Shown: positions 9,055-17,220 of the stretch, one piece after another
Layout of the letters: each line of letters starts with the position of its first letter
Numbering within the stretch: the stretch's first letter is position 1
Origin: Pseudomonas sp. BN411
GTDB lineage: Bacteria > Pseudomonadota > Gammaproteobacteria > Pseudomonadales > Pseudomonadaceae
DNA length: 64,000 bases
Assembly (NCBI RefSeq): GCF_029871235.1
Contig: NZ_SSOM01000036.1
Coordinates: forward strand, 80,635-144,634
Direction of reading: 5' to 3'
Position numbers and translations under genes: made by a program
Notes under the pieces: generated by a model
What the model was told of the DNA's origin: nothing
Seen by the model: the letters and a program-made list of their open reading frames with translations, nothing else
The model's database searches: none

Positions 9055-9083
9055 TTGACCGCTGCTGGCACGCTGCGTAGCCT
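9055..9083 (+). promoter_or_regulatory. Candidate sigma70 promoter of the cobW transcript
   Basis: TTGACC, 17 bases, then TAGCCT, just before the plus-strand riboswitch. The -10 element is poor, so this is a position-based guess. An oppositely oriented TTGACG lies only ten bases away. Confidence 0.35.
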
Positions 9084-9089
9084 TCGCCC

Positions 9090-9254
9090 TTTCGAGGTTC
9101 TCCGGATATACGCCGGAGCTAAGAGGGAACGTGGTCAAGGCCACGGCTGCCCCCGCAACTGTGAACGCCCCCAAGGCCCTTCGAAATGCCACTGCGCAAG
9201 CGGGAAGGCGAAGGTGCCGCGCAACGCGCAGGGTCGTGAGCCAGGAGACCTGCC
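9090..9254 (+). promoter_or_regulatory. Cobalamin riboswitch controlling cobW (and probably cobN)
   Basis: It contains AGAGGGAAC at 9123, then GGCTGCCCCCGCAACTGTGA at about 9144-9163, then GCCACTG and CGGGAAGG near 9188-9208. It ends with the B12 box GAGCCAGGAGACCTGCC at 9238-9254. A GGGGCCGGCCCC palindrome at about 9309-9320, between the box and the cobW start, may be part of the expression platform. Confidence 0.95.
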
Positions 9255-9363
9255 TCGACGACATTCCAGACAACCGGGCGGGGTGATCCGGTGGCGAATC
9301 CGTTGCGCGGGGCCGGCCCCGCTGCGTTCGTCATGCCCGCCGACCGACCACGCAGAGGCGCGC

Positions 9364-10416
9364 ATGAAAACCCTGGCAAAGCTCCCCGTCACCATCGTCA
9401 CCGGCTTCCTCGGCGCCGGTAAGACCACCCTCCTCCGCCACATGCTCGACAACGCAGAAGGCCGCCGCATCGCGGTGATCGTCAACGAGTTCGGCGAACT
9501 GGGCATCGACGGCGAAATCCTCAAGCAGTGCTCCATCGGCTGCACCGAAGAAGAGGCCGCGGGCCGCGTGTTCGAACTGGCCAACGGCTGCCTCTGCTGC
9601 ACCGTGCAGGAGGAGTTCTTCCCGGTGATGCGCGAGCTGGTAGCGCGCCGTGGCGACCTCGACCAGATCCTCATCGAGACCTCTGGCCTCGCCCTGCCCA
9701 AGCCCCTGGTGCAGGCCTTCCAGTGGCCGGAAATCCGCAACGCCTGCACCGTCGACGCGGTGATCACCGTGGTCGACAGCCCGGCCGTGGCCGCCGGCAC
9801 CTTCGCCGCCCACCCCGAGCAGGTGGACGAACAGCGCAAGCAGGATCCGAACCTCGACCATGAATCCCCGCTGCACGAGCTGTTCGAAGACCAGCTCGCC
9901 AGCGCCGACCTAGTGGTGCTGAACAAGGCCGACCTGCTCGACGCCGAAGTCCTCGCCGCCGTGCGCGCCGAAGTGGCCGAGGAGTTGCCGCCGGCGGTGA
10001 AAATCGTCGAAGCCCGCGCCGGCAAGCTGCCGCTCGATGTCCTGCTCGGGCTGAACGCCGAAGCCGAACTGCACATCGACAGCCGCCCCACCCACCACGA
10101 CCACGAAGGTCATGAAGACCACGACCACGACGAGTTCGACTCCTTCCACGTCGACCTGCCGGAAGTCGAGGAAGCCGCGCTGCTCACCGCCCTCGGCCAA
10201 CTGGTGGAGCGCCACGCCATCCTGCGCATCAAGGGTTTCGCCGCCATTCCCGGCAAGCCGATGCGCCTGCTGATCCAGGGCGTCGGCAAACGCTTCGACA
10301 AACACTTCGACCGCAAGTGGCTGACCGACGAAACCCGCGGCACCCGCCTGGTGGTCATCGGCCAGGAGCTGGACCAGACAGCCATCGCCAACGAACTGCG
10401 CACCGCGCTCTCCTGA
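9364..10416 (+). CDS. cobW: Cobalamin biosynthesis GTPase CobW
   Basis: 350 aa, a G3E-family GTPase metallochaperone. The Walker A GFLGAGKTTLL is at residues 14-24, the metal-binding motif CLCC at 76-79, and NKADLL is the guanine-specificity motif. A histidine/acidic linker near residues 242-260 (THHDHEGHEDHDHDEFD) precedes the C-terminal domain ending RLLIQGVGKRF. CobW is thought to deliver cobalt to the CobN chelatase, which is the next gene. The ATG at 9364 follows a cobalamin riboswitch. An in-frame stretch runs upstream through the riboswitch but lacks any CobW-like sequence. Confidence 0.95.
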   Translation: MKTLAKLPVTIVTGFLGAGKTTLLRHMLDNAEGRRIAVIVNEFGELGIDGEILKQCSIGCTEEEAAGRVFELANGCLCCTVQEEFFPVMRELVARRGDLDQILIETSGLALPKPLVQAFQWPEIRNACTVDAVITVVDSPAVAAGTFAAHPEQVDEQRKQDPNLDHESPLHELFEDQLASADLVVLNKADLLDAEVLAAVRAEVAEELPPAVKIVEARAGKLPLDVLLGLNAEAELHIDSRPTHHDHEGHEDHDHDEFDSFHVDLPEVEEAALLTALGQLVERHAILRIKGFAAIPGKPMRLLIQGVGKRFDKHFDRKWLTDETRGTRLVVIGQELDQTAIANELRTALS

Positions 10417-10425
10417 CCCACGACC

Positions 10426-10496
10426 GTAGGGTGGGTGGAGCGGAGCGATACCCACCGGGCGATATCGATGGGTATCGCAAGCTCAACCCATCCTAC
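10426..10496. repeat. Dispersed palindromic repeat (GTAGGGTGGGT...CCCATCCTAC)
   Basis: It begins GTAGGGTGGGTGGAGCGGAG and ends AGCTCAACCCATCCTAC, giving inverted ends. It fills most of the cobW-cobN gap and belongs to the same broad family as the 84-bp elements at 14395 and 34272. Confidence 0.65.
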
Positions 10497-10521
10497 GTAG
10501 AGCCATCCGCGCATGCCGAAC

Positions 10522-10562
10522 CGCTCCCTCTCCCTTCAGGGAGAGGGCTGGGGAGAGGGTGC
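10522..10562. repeat. GGGAGAGGG-type palindromic repeat
   Basis: CTCCCTCTCCC-TTCA-GGGAGAGGG is a hairpin followed by CTGGGGAGAGGGTG. Related arms form the 117-bp element at 31426-31542. It lies 27 bases before cobN and could affect read-through from cobW. Confidence 0.6.
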
Positions 10563-10588
10563 TGCCATCGAGCGATAAGGTCCGATCC

Positions 10589-13500
10589 ATGCACCTCCTC
10601 CGCACCCAACCCGGCGGCTTTGTCCCCGACGACGGCATTGCCCACCTGGCTCAGACACCCGCCGAGCTGGTGATCCTCTGCAGCGGCGATTCGCACCTGG
10701 CCTTGCTGGCAGAAGCCGCCCGCGAACTGCCGGAGGACTACCCGAGCCTGCGCCTGGCCAACCCCATGCAGCTGCAGAATCACGCCTCGGTGGACCTTTA
10801 CGTCGACGAGGTGCTGCAGCACGCGAAAGTCATCCTCATCTCGGTGCACGGTGGCGTCGGCTACTGGCGCTACGGCATCGAACAACTGGTGGCGCTGGCC
10901 GAGCGCGGTGCAACGCTGATCCTGGTACCCGGAGACGACCGCCCCGATCCCGAGCTGGCAGGTCTCTGCAACGTCCCGGGGGAAGACGCCGAACGCCTCT
11001 GGCAGTACCTGCGCCAGGGCGGGCTGGACAACGCGCGACAGCTCTTCAACTGCCTGGCCACTCGCTGGCTGGAGCGTGATTACCCCTGGCGCGAACCGCA
11101 GGTCCTGCCCCGCGTCGCCCTCTACCACCCACGCATCCGCCCTGCGCAACTACAGGACTGGCAGGCCGAATGGCTGTCGCATCAGCCCGTGGCCGCCCTG
11201 CTCTTCTATCGAACGCACCTGCAGGCGGCGAATACCGCCTTCATCGATGCCTTCTGTGAGCGACTGGCTGCCCAGGGCCTGAATCCCCTGCCCATCGCGG
11301 TTGCCAGCCTCAAGGAAGCCGAGTGCCTGGAGGTTGTGGAAAACTGGCTGGACGCCGCAGGAGCCGGGTTGATCATCAACACCACCGGCTTCGCCCAGTC
11401 CAACCCCGATGCCCCCAGCCTTCGCCCGTTCCGCCGCGACATCCCGGTGCTGCAGGCCATCTGCTCCCTGGACAACGAACCCCTCTGGCGCGACAACCCA
11501 CAAGGCCTGGGCCCGCGCGACCTGGCCATGCACATCGCCCTGCCGGAGTTGGACGGCCGCATCATCACCCGCCCCATCAGCTTCAAGGGCATGGCCTGGC
11601 GCAGCGAGCGCAGCCAGAGTGACGTCGTCTGCTACCTGCCGCACGGCGAGCGCATGGACTTCGTTGCCGAACTCGGGCGGCGCTGGTGCGAACTGGCGCG
11701 CAAGGCCAATGCCGACAAGCGCGTCGCGCTGATCCTGGCCAACTACCCCACCCGCGATGGCCGCATCGGCAATGGCGTAGGCCTGGACACCCCGGTCGCT
11801 GCGTTGAACATCCTCCGCGCCCTCGAAGACGAGGGTTATCCGGTCGCGGGCCTGCCGGACAGCGGCACAGCACTTATCCACAACCTGCTCGGTGGCGTCA
11901 GCAACGATCTGGATAGCCTCGACCTGCGCCCTTGCGCCCAGAGTCTCGCGTTTGCCGACTACCTGACCTGCTTCGCGCGCCTGCCCGAGGCCAACCAGCG
12001 CGCCGTGCGCGAACGCTGGGGCGAACCGCAGCAGGACGCGATGTTCCGCAGTGGCCGCATGATGATCGCCGGCCTGCGCTTCGGCCTGACCTTCGTCGGC
12101 ATCCAGCCGGCCCGCGGCTACCAGCTCGACCCGGCGGCCATCTACCACGACGCCGACCTGGTGCCGCCCCACGGCTACCTCGCCTTCTACTTCTGGCTGC
12201 GCGAAGTGTTCGCCGCCGATGCACTGATCCACGTCGGCAAGCACGGCAACCTGGAATGGCTGCCGGGCAAGGGTGTCGGCCTTTCCGCCGAATGCTGGCC
12301 GGACGCCGTGATGGGCCCTCTGCCGAACATCTACCCCTTCATCGTCAACGACCCGGGCGAAGGCGCCCAGGCCAAGCGCCGCGCCCAGGCGGTGATCATC
12401 GACCACCTGATGCCGCCGCTGACCCGCGCCGAGAACTATGGCCCGCTGCGCGACCTGGAACGCCTGGCCGACGAGTACTACGACGCCTCCCTGCTGGACC
12501 CGCGCCGCGCCGTGCAGCTGCGTGGGGAAATCCTCGAACTGGTGAAGGCCACCGCCCTGGACCGCGAGCTGAACCTCGCCATCAGCGATGACCCGGAAAG
12601 CTGGCTACCGCAGTTGGACGCCTACCTCTGCGACCTCAAGGAGTCGCAGATCCGCGACGGCCTGCATGTGTTCGGCGAATCCCCAACCGGACGCCTGCGC
12701 GACGACACCCTGCTCTCCCTGGTCCGCATTCCGCGTGGCGACGGCAAGGGGGTCAACGCCAGCCTGCTGCGCGCCCTCGCCAGCGATCTGCAACTGGGCA
12801 CCGACCCGCTCGACCTCAATTGGGCCGAGCCTTGGCAAGGTCCGCGCCCGGCGGTACTGGAGGCCGTCAGCGATGAGCCCTGGCGCAGCAACGGCGACAC
12901 CCGCGAGCGCCTGGAATTGTTGGCGCTGGGTCTGATCGAGACTGCCGATTTCGGTTCCATCGGTCCCGCCAGCGATGCGGTTATCCACAACCTGCGGGCC
13001 GTGATCGCCCCCACCCTGGATGCCTGCGGCAGCGCTGAGATTGGCGGCGTACTGGCAGCACTCAATGGCCGCTTCGTTCCGCCCGGCCCCAGCGGAGCCC
13101 CCAGTCGCGGACGCCTCGACGTACTGCCCACCGGGCGCAATTTCTTCACCGTGGACGTGCGCAACCTGCCCACACCCACGGCCTGGCGCCTGGGATTCCA
13201 GTCCGCCAGCCTGCTGCTGGAACGCCACCTGCAGGACCACGGCGATCACCTGCGCCAACTGGGCATTTCCGTCTGGGGCACTGCCACCATGCGCACTGGC
13301 GGCGACGACATCGCCCAGGCCCTGGCGTTGATGGGCGTGCGGCCGGTGTGGCAGGCGGGCAGCCAGCGGGTCGAAGACTTCGAAATCCTGCCGTTGTCCC
13401 TGCTGGACCGGCCTCGCGTGGACGTGACCTTGCGCGTCTCCGGTTTCTTCCGCGACGCCTTCGCCAACCTCATCCGCCTGTTCGATGCCGCGGTGCAGGC

Positions 13501-14323
13501 GGTCGCGGAACTGGACGAACCCGAGGACATGAACCCGCTGGCCGCGCGGGTGAAACAGGAAAGCGAACGTCTCGCAGCCGAGGGGCTGGCCGTGGAGGAT
13601 GCGCGGCTGCAAGCCGGCTGGCGGGTGTTCGGCGCCCAGCCCGGCGCTTACGGTGCGGGTGTGCAGGGCGCCATCGAAGAGCGCCAGTGGCAGGACCGAG
13701 CCGAGCTGGCCGAGGTCTACCTCAACTGGGGCGGCTACGCCTACGGCTCCCAGGACGCCGGCACCCCGGCGCGGGAACGCTTCGCCCAGCGGCTGCAACG
13801 GTTGCAGGCCGTCCTGCAGAACCAGGACAACCGCGAGCACGACATCCTCGACTCCAACGACTACTACCAGTTCCAGGGCGGCATGCTCGCCGCTGCCGAA
13901 ACCCTGCGCGGCGAGAAGGTAGCGAGCTACCACGGCGACCACAGCCAGCCGGACCTGCCACGCATCCGTTCGCTCAAGGAAGAACTGGGCCGCGTGGTCC
14001 GCGCCCGCGCCGCCAATCCGAAGTGGATCGCCGGCATGAAGCGCCACGGCTACAAGGGTGCCTTCGAGCTGGCCGCGACCGTGGACTACCTGTTCGCCTT
14101 CGACGCCACCAGCGAACTGGTGGACGACCACCAGTACCAGTTGCTGGCCGATGCCTACCTGCTGGACGAAGACACCCGCGAGTTCATCCGCCAGCACAAC
14201 CCCGAAGCCCTGCGCGACATCGCCGAGCGGCTGGTGGAAGCCCAGCAGCGCGGGTTGTGGGAGAACCCCGGGGAGTACCGCGAAGCGATCGAGAATCTGT
14301 TGCTGGATATCGAGGAGCAGTGA
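10589..14323 (+). CDS. cobN: Cobaltochelatase large subunit CobN
   Basis: 1244 aa, the normal length for CobN/BchH-family large subunits. Family segments include HVGKHGNLEWLPGKGVGLS near residue 550, YPFIVNDPGEGAQAKRR, LPTGRNFFTVDVRNLPTPTAW and VRVSGFFRDAFANLI-like sequence near residue 950. It inserts cobalt into hydrogenobyrinic acid a,c-diamide together with two AAA+ partners. No CobS or CobT is in the window; the ChlI/ChlD-like genes at 16219-17876 are the likely partners. The ATG at 10589 is ten codons inside the longest frame and begins the recognisable MHLLRTQPGGF start. Confidence 0.96.
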   Translation: MHLLRTQPGGFVPDDGIAHLAQTPAELVILCSGDSHLALLAEAARELPEDYPSLRLANPMQLQNHASVDLYVDEVLQHAKVILISVHGGVGYWRYGIEQLVALAERGATLILVPGDDRPDPELAGLCNVPGEDAERLWQYLRQGGLDNARQLFNCLATRWLERDYPWREPQVLPRVALYHPRIRPAQLQDWQAEWLSHQPVAALLFYRTHLQAANTAFIDAFCERLAAQGLNPLPIAVASLKEAECLEVVENWLDAAGAGLIINTTGFAQSNPDAPSLRPFRRDIPVLQAICSLDNEPLWRDNPQGLGPRDLAMHIALPELDGRIITRPISFKGMAWRSERSQSDVVCYLPHGERMDFVAELGRRWCELARKANADKRVALILANYPTRDGRIGNGVGLDTPVAALNILRALEDEGYPVAGLPDSGTALIHNLLGGVSNDLDSLDLRPCAQSLAFADYLTCFARLPEANQRAVRERWGEPQQDAMFRSGRMMIAGLRFGLTFVGIQPARGYQLDPAAIYHDADLVPPHGYLAFYFWLREVFAADALIHVGKHGNLEWLPGKGVGLSAECWPDAVMGPLPNIYPFIVNDPGEGAQAKRRAQAVIIDHLMPPLTRAENYGPLRDLERLADEYYDASLLDPRRAVQLRGEILELVKATALDRELNLAISDDPESWLPQLDAYLCDLKESQIRDGLHVFGESPTGRLRDDTLLSLVRIPRGDGKGVNASLLRALASDLQLGTDPLDLNWAEPWQGPRPAVLEAVSDEPWRSNGDTRERLELLALGLIETADFGSIGPASDAVIHNLRAVIAPTLDACGSAEIGGVLAALNGRFVPPGPSGAPSRGRLDVLPTGRNFFTVDVRNLPTPTAWRLGFQSASLLLERHLQDHGDHLRQLGISVWGTATMRTGGDDIAQALALMGVRPVWQAGSQRVEDFEILPLSLLDRPRVDVTLRVSGFFRDAFANLIRLFDAAVQAVAELDEPEDMNPLAARVKQESERLAAEGLAVEDARLQAGWRVFGAQPGAYGAGVQGAIEERQWQDRAELAEVYLNWGGYAYGSQDAGTPARERFAQRLQRLQAVLQNQDNREHDILDSNDYYQFQGGMLAAAETLRGEKVASYHGDHSQPDLPRIRSLKEELGRVVRARAANPKWIAGMKRHGYKGAFELAATVDYLFAFDATSELVDDHQYQLLADAYLLDEDTREFIRQHNPEALRDIAERLVEAQQRGLWENPGEYREAIENLLLDIEEQ

Positions 14324-14394
14324 TTCGTACTGAGGTCCAGGCAACCTGTGGGGCAAATTCATTCGCGATGGATCGCGCAGCAACCCTGTAAGCC

Positions 14395-14478
14395 GTAGGG
14401 TGGATCACGCTTCATCGATCCACCATCGTCGGTTGGCCTGACCTCGTTGGTGGATGTGAAAAGCGACATCCACCCTAC
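14395..14478. repeat. 84-bp palindromic dispersed repeat, copy A
   Basis: It starts GTAGGGTGGATCACGCTTCA and ends GACATCCACCCTAC. Copy B, at 34272-34355, has the same length and nearly the same ends. The stretch 14324-14609 between cobN and the DAHP synthase holds this and smaller CCTGTGGGG-type pieces (14346-14372, 14508-14530). I see no gene in it. Confidence 0.8.
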
Positions 14479-14609
14479 CTGGCTCCCACCATTCCATCGG
14501 CACAAACCCTGTGGGGGCGATTTCAATCGCTACGCAGGACGCAGTCCTGCCTTCTGCCCATCACCTACTGGAAGGCAGTCATTGACCACAGGGTAAACCT
14601 GCCGGGTCC

Positions 14610-15710
14610 TCACCCGCGCAACCGCTCCGCCGCCTCCCGCAGGATGCGCTCGGTGCCTTCCCAGCCCAGGCACCCATCGGTAATCGAAACCCCGTAACGC
14701 AGGTCGCAGGACAGCGATTGCGCGCCATCGAACAGGTGACTCTCGATCATCACGCCGCGCAGGGCGTCCTGGCCGGCCAGGCGCTGATTGACCACATCTT
14801 GCAGCACCGCGGGCTGGCGAAGCGGGTCTTTGCCGCTGTTGGCGTGACTGCAATCGACCAGGATGCGCGGTGCGATGCCGAGCTTCTCCAGCCCCTCGCG
14901 GGCCGCCTGCACGCTCGACGCATCATGGTTCGGCCCCTTGTGGCCGCCGCGCAGCACCAGGTGGGTGTCCGCATTGCCGGCGGTCTGCACCAGCGCCGGA
15001 CGACCCAGGGTGTCGATGCCGAAATGCTGGTGGGCATGGGCGGCCGAGCGCATGGCGTCGGTCGCGATACCGAGGCTGCCGTCCGTTCCGTTCTTGAAGC
15101 CCACTGGCAGGTCCAGCCCGCTGACCATCTCGCGGTGGATCTGCGACTCACTGGTGCGCGCACCGATGGCGGCCCAGCTCAGCAGGTCATCCAGGTAGCC
15201 GGCCACCAGCGGTTGCAGCAATTCCGTGGCGACCGGAAGCCCCAGCTCAGCCATCTCCAGCATCAGCCGGCGGCTCAGGGCCAGGCCCCCGGCCATGTCG
15301 CCGCTGCCATCCAGATGCGGGTCGTAGACCAGCCCCTTCCAGCCCACGGTGGTGCGCGGCTTCTCGACGTAGGCGCGCATCACCAGCAGCAACTGGTCGC
15401 TGACTTCCGGCGCCAGCCTGGCGAGGCGACGTGCGTAGTCGAGGGCGGAATCGGCATCGTGGATGGAACAGGGACCGACCACCACCAGCAGGCGCGAATC
15501 CTCGCCATCCAGCACGGCCCGCACAGCCTCGCGCTGGGCGCGGATCTGATGGGCGAGCTCATGGGACAGCGGCAGGCGCTGGCGCAGTTCGGCGGGAGTG
15601 GGCAGCGGCTGGGTGCTGCGCGATGGGGGAAGGGCAGCCTCCAGCGCCATGGCATGGAGCGGCTGTACAGCGGTGGGCAGAACGGATTGGTGCGAATTCA
15701 TGACTGGCAT
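14610..15710 (-). CDS. 3-deoxy-7-phosphoheptulonate synthase (class I DAHP synthase)
   Basis: 366 aa. It has the type I-alpha motifs VVGPCSIHD, MRAYVEKPRTTVGWKGLVYDP, WAAIGARTSESQIHREM, GFKNGTDG, LRGGHKGPNHD and LVDCSHANSGKD. These carry the metal- and phosphate-binding residues. It condenses phosphoenolpyruvate and erythrose 4-phosphate, the entry step to aromatic amino acids. Two aromatic-rich leader peptides and an intrinsic terminator lie upstream (15744-16095), so attenuation by charged aromatic tRNA is likely. Which amino acid feeds back on the enzyme cannot be told from sequence. It sits between cobN and chlI, though not functionally part of B12 synthesis. Confidence 0.95.
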   Translation of the reverse strand: MPVMNSHQSVLPTAVQPLHAMALEAALPPSRSTQPLPTPAELRQRLPLSHELAHQIRAQREAVRAVLDGEDSRLLVVVGPCSIHDADSALDYARRLARLAPEVSDQLLLVMRAYVEKPRTTVGWKGLVYDPHLDGSGDMAGGLALSRRLMLEMAELGLPVATELLQPLVAGYLDDLLSWAAIGARTSESQIHREMVSGLDLPVGFKNGTDGSLGIATDAMRSAAHAHQHFGIDTLGRPALVQTAGNADTHLVLRGGHKGPNHDASSVQAAREGLEKLGIAPRILVDCSHANSGKDPLRQPAVLQDVVNQRLAGQDALRGVMIESHLFDGAQSLSCDLRYGVSITDGCLGWEGTERILREAAERLRG

Positions 15711-15743
15711 CCTCAGCCGGCGCGGCTTGATCCGCGCGCGGCG

Positions 15744-15845
15744 CTATCTGGGTGTTCGATTCAACGGTGTCTGAGCGGTGCCTGCGCGGCTAAATCGCCA
15801 GTCGGAGTTGCGGTAATAGGTCTGGTAAGTGCGGTAGCTGATCAT
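15744..15845 (-). CDS. Second aromatic-rich leader peptide (33 aa) before DAHP synthase
   Basis: The ATG at 15845 is preceded by GAGGAT at seven-base spacing. The N-terminal half is packed with aromatic codons ([18 protein letters not shown]: Tyr at 4, 7, 10 and 11, Trp 16, Phe 18). The C-terminal half is ordinary (ending LNRTPR). It lies after the attenuator terminator and 33 bases before the synthase start. It could be a second attenuation element or a translational-coupling leader. A GCGCGG-ATCAAG-CCGCGC hairpin sits between it and the synthase. Expression as a peptide is inferred. Confidence 0.6.
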   Translation of the reverse strand: MISYRTYQTYYRNSDWRFSRAGTAQTPLNRTPR

Positions 15846-15888
15846 GGTGCGATCCTCGAATCTCATGTGTTTGGCCTTGTGGGCCGGA

Positions 15889-15926
15889 AAACAAAAACCC
15901 CCGGTCGGGTTGCCGACCGGGGGTTT
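15889..15926 (-). terminator. Attenuator terminator of the DAHP synthase leader
   Basis: A perfect 14-bp stem (15895-15908 with 15913-15926, AAACCCCCGGTCGG on the minus strand's 3' side complement) with a four-base loop. On the minus strand it is followed by TTTTTGTTTT. It lies 50 bases after the stop of the first leader peptide and before the second. Confidence 0.92.
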
Positions 15927-15975
15927 CGTGGAGCTTTGGCGGCGACCCTGCTGGAGTGGGCCGCCTGATTGGGTA

Positions 15976-16095
15976 TCAGGCCAGCCCGTGGCTAAACCAA
16001 TACCCATAGAAATAGCTGGCCGCAGCGGCCACACGCACACGCGCCACGACCTGAGTCTGGCGAGCGGTGAGCGAAGTGGAAGCGAGTTGCGGCAT
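15976..16095 (-). CDS. Aromatic leader peptide (39 aa) of the DAHP synthase attenuator
   Basis: The ATG at 16095 follows GGAGATTGTC. Codons 28-34 read YFYGYWF (TAT TTC TAT GGG TAT TGG TTT), just before the stop at 15976-15978. GGGTAT inside this run can pair with ATACCC over the stop codon. That pairing competes with a GCCTGAT/ATCAGGC hairpin formed from bases overlapping the same stop. The strong terminator follows. This is the classical layout for ribosome-mediated attenuation, here responding to Tyr, Trp and/or Phe tRNA charging. Confidence 0.85.
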   Translation of the reverse strand: MPQLASTSLTARQTQVVARVRVAAAASYFYGYWFSHGLA

Positions 16096-16218
16096 GACAA
16101 TCTCCAAAGCGAATGCTGGATAACCTACTGGATCGCCGCGCGCCGTTCAATCACTGATTTCTATCGGCCACCCCGACCTTTCGCTACCATGCGCGACACG
16201 CTTTCCCAGGATCCCGCC

Positions 16219-17220
16219 ATGTCCGACCTTCTCCACTTTCCCCTGAGCGCGGTCGTCGGTTCCGACGAACTGAAGCTGGCGCTCTACCTCGCTGCCATCG
16301 ACCCCGCCATCGGCGGCGTGCTGATCGAAGGTCCGCGCGGCATGGCCAAATCCACCCTGGCGCGCGGCATCGCCGACCTGCTGCCGGAAGCCACCTTCGT
16401 CACCCTGCCCCTGGGTGCCAGCGAAGAGCGCATCGTCGGCACCCTCGACCTGGACGCCGCCCTCGGCGAAGGCCGTGCGCGCTTCTCCCCCGGCGTGCTG
16501 GCGAAGGCCCACGGCGGCGTGCTCTATGTGGATGAAGTGAACCTGTTGCCCGACCACCTGGTGGACCTGCTGCTCGACGTGGCCGCCAGCGGTGTGAACC
16601 AGGTGGAGCGCGATGGTCTTTCCCATCGACACCCCGCCCGCTTTGTGCTGATCGGCACCATGAACCCGGAAGAAGGCGAACTGCGACCGCAACTGCTGGA
16701 CCGCTTCGGCCTCAAGGTCCGCCAGGACGGCCAGCCGCAACCGGCCGACCGTGCCGAGATCGTTCGCCGCCGCCTGGCCTTCGATGCCGATCCCCAGGCC
16801 TTCATCACCCAATGGAACGGCGAACAACAGGCCCTGGCCCGACGTTGCCAGGACGCCCGCGCACGCCTGCCCGGCATTCCCCTGGACGATGTCGCCCTCG
16901 ATGACATCGCCCAGCGCTGTTTTGCCGCCGGTGTCGACGGCCTGCGCGCCGACCTGGTCTGGCTGCGCGCCGCCCGTGCCCACGCTGCCTGGCGCGGCGC
17001 CGAGCGCATCGAAGCCGAAGACATCGACGCCGTCGAAGACTTCGCCCTAGCCCACCGTCGCACCCACACGCCACCACCCGCCGCGCAGCCGCCGCAAGCT
17101 CCACCGGCCGCCTCGCAGTCGCAGGCTTCCGGCGGTGAGGGCCAATGGGGCGAACTGCCCGCGCAAGCGGTACCCACCGGCGAGCGACGCGACCTGCCGC
17201 GCTGGCCAAAAAAGCCCTGA
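16219..17220 (+). CDS. chlI: ChlI/BchI-like AAA+ chelatase subunit (also zero-frame product of chlD)
   Basis: 333 aa. The Walker A is GPRGMAKST, the Walker [13 protein letters not shown] and the sensor region [22 protein letters not shown], all typical of the magnesium/cobalt chelatase AAA+ family. After residue about 285 comes a Pro/Ala/Gln-rich linker. I start at the ATG at 16219 ([14 protein letters not shown]); an ATG at 16189 is possible. The stop lies only six bases past an A_AAA_AAG heptamer in the correct frame for a -1 slip, which would continue into the VWA frame. It probably supplies ATPase activity for CobN. Confidence 0.93.
   Translation: MSDLLHFPLSAVVGSDELKLALYLAAIDPAIGGVLIEGPRGMAKSTLARGIADLLPEATFVTLPLGASEERIVGTLDLDAALGEGRARFSPGVLAKAHGGVLYVDEVNLLPDHLVDLLLDVAASGVNQVERDGLSHRHPARFVLIGTMNPEEGELRPQLLDRFGLKVRQDGQPQPADRAEIVRRRLAFDADPQAFITQWNGEQQALARRCQDARARLPGIPLDDVALDDIAQRCFAAGVDGLRADLVWLRAARAHAAWRGAERIEAEDIDAVEDFALAHRRTHTPPPAAQPPQAPPAASQSQASGGEGQWGELPAQAVPTGERRDLPRWPKKP

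Noticed and set aside
9055..9363. In-frame upstream extension of cobW by about 100 codons
   Set aside because: It would translate the riboswitch, and the CobW family starts at the ATG at 9364.
15864..15866. ATG at 15866 as the start of the second aromatic leader
   Set aside because: No ribosome-binding site precedes it, while the in-frame ATG at 15845 has GAGGAT at good spacing.
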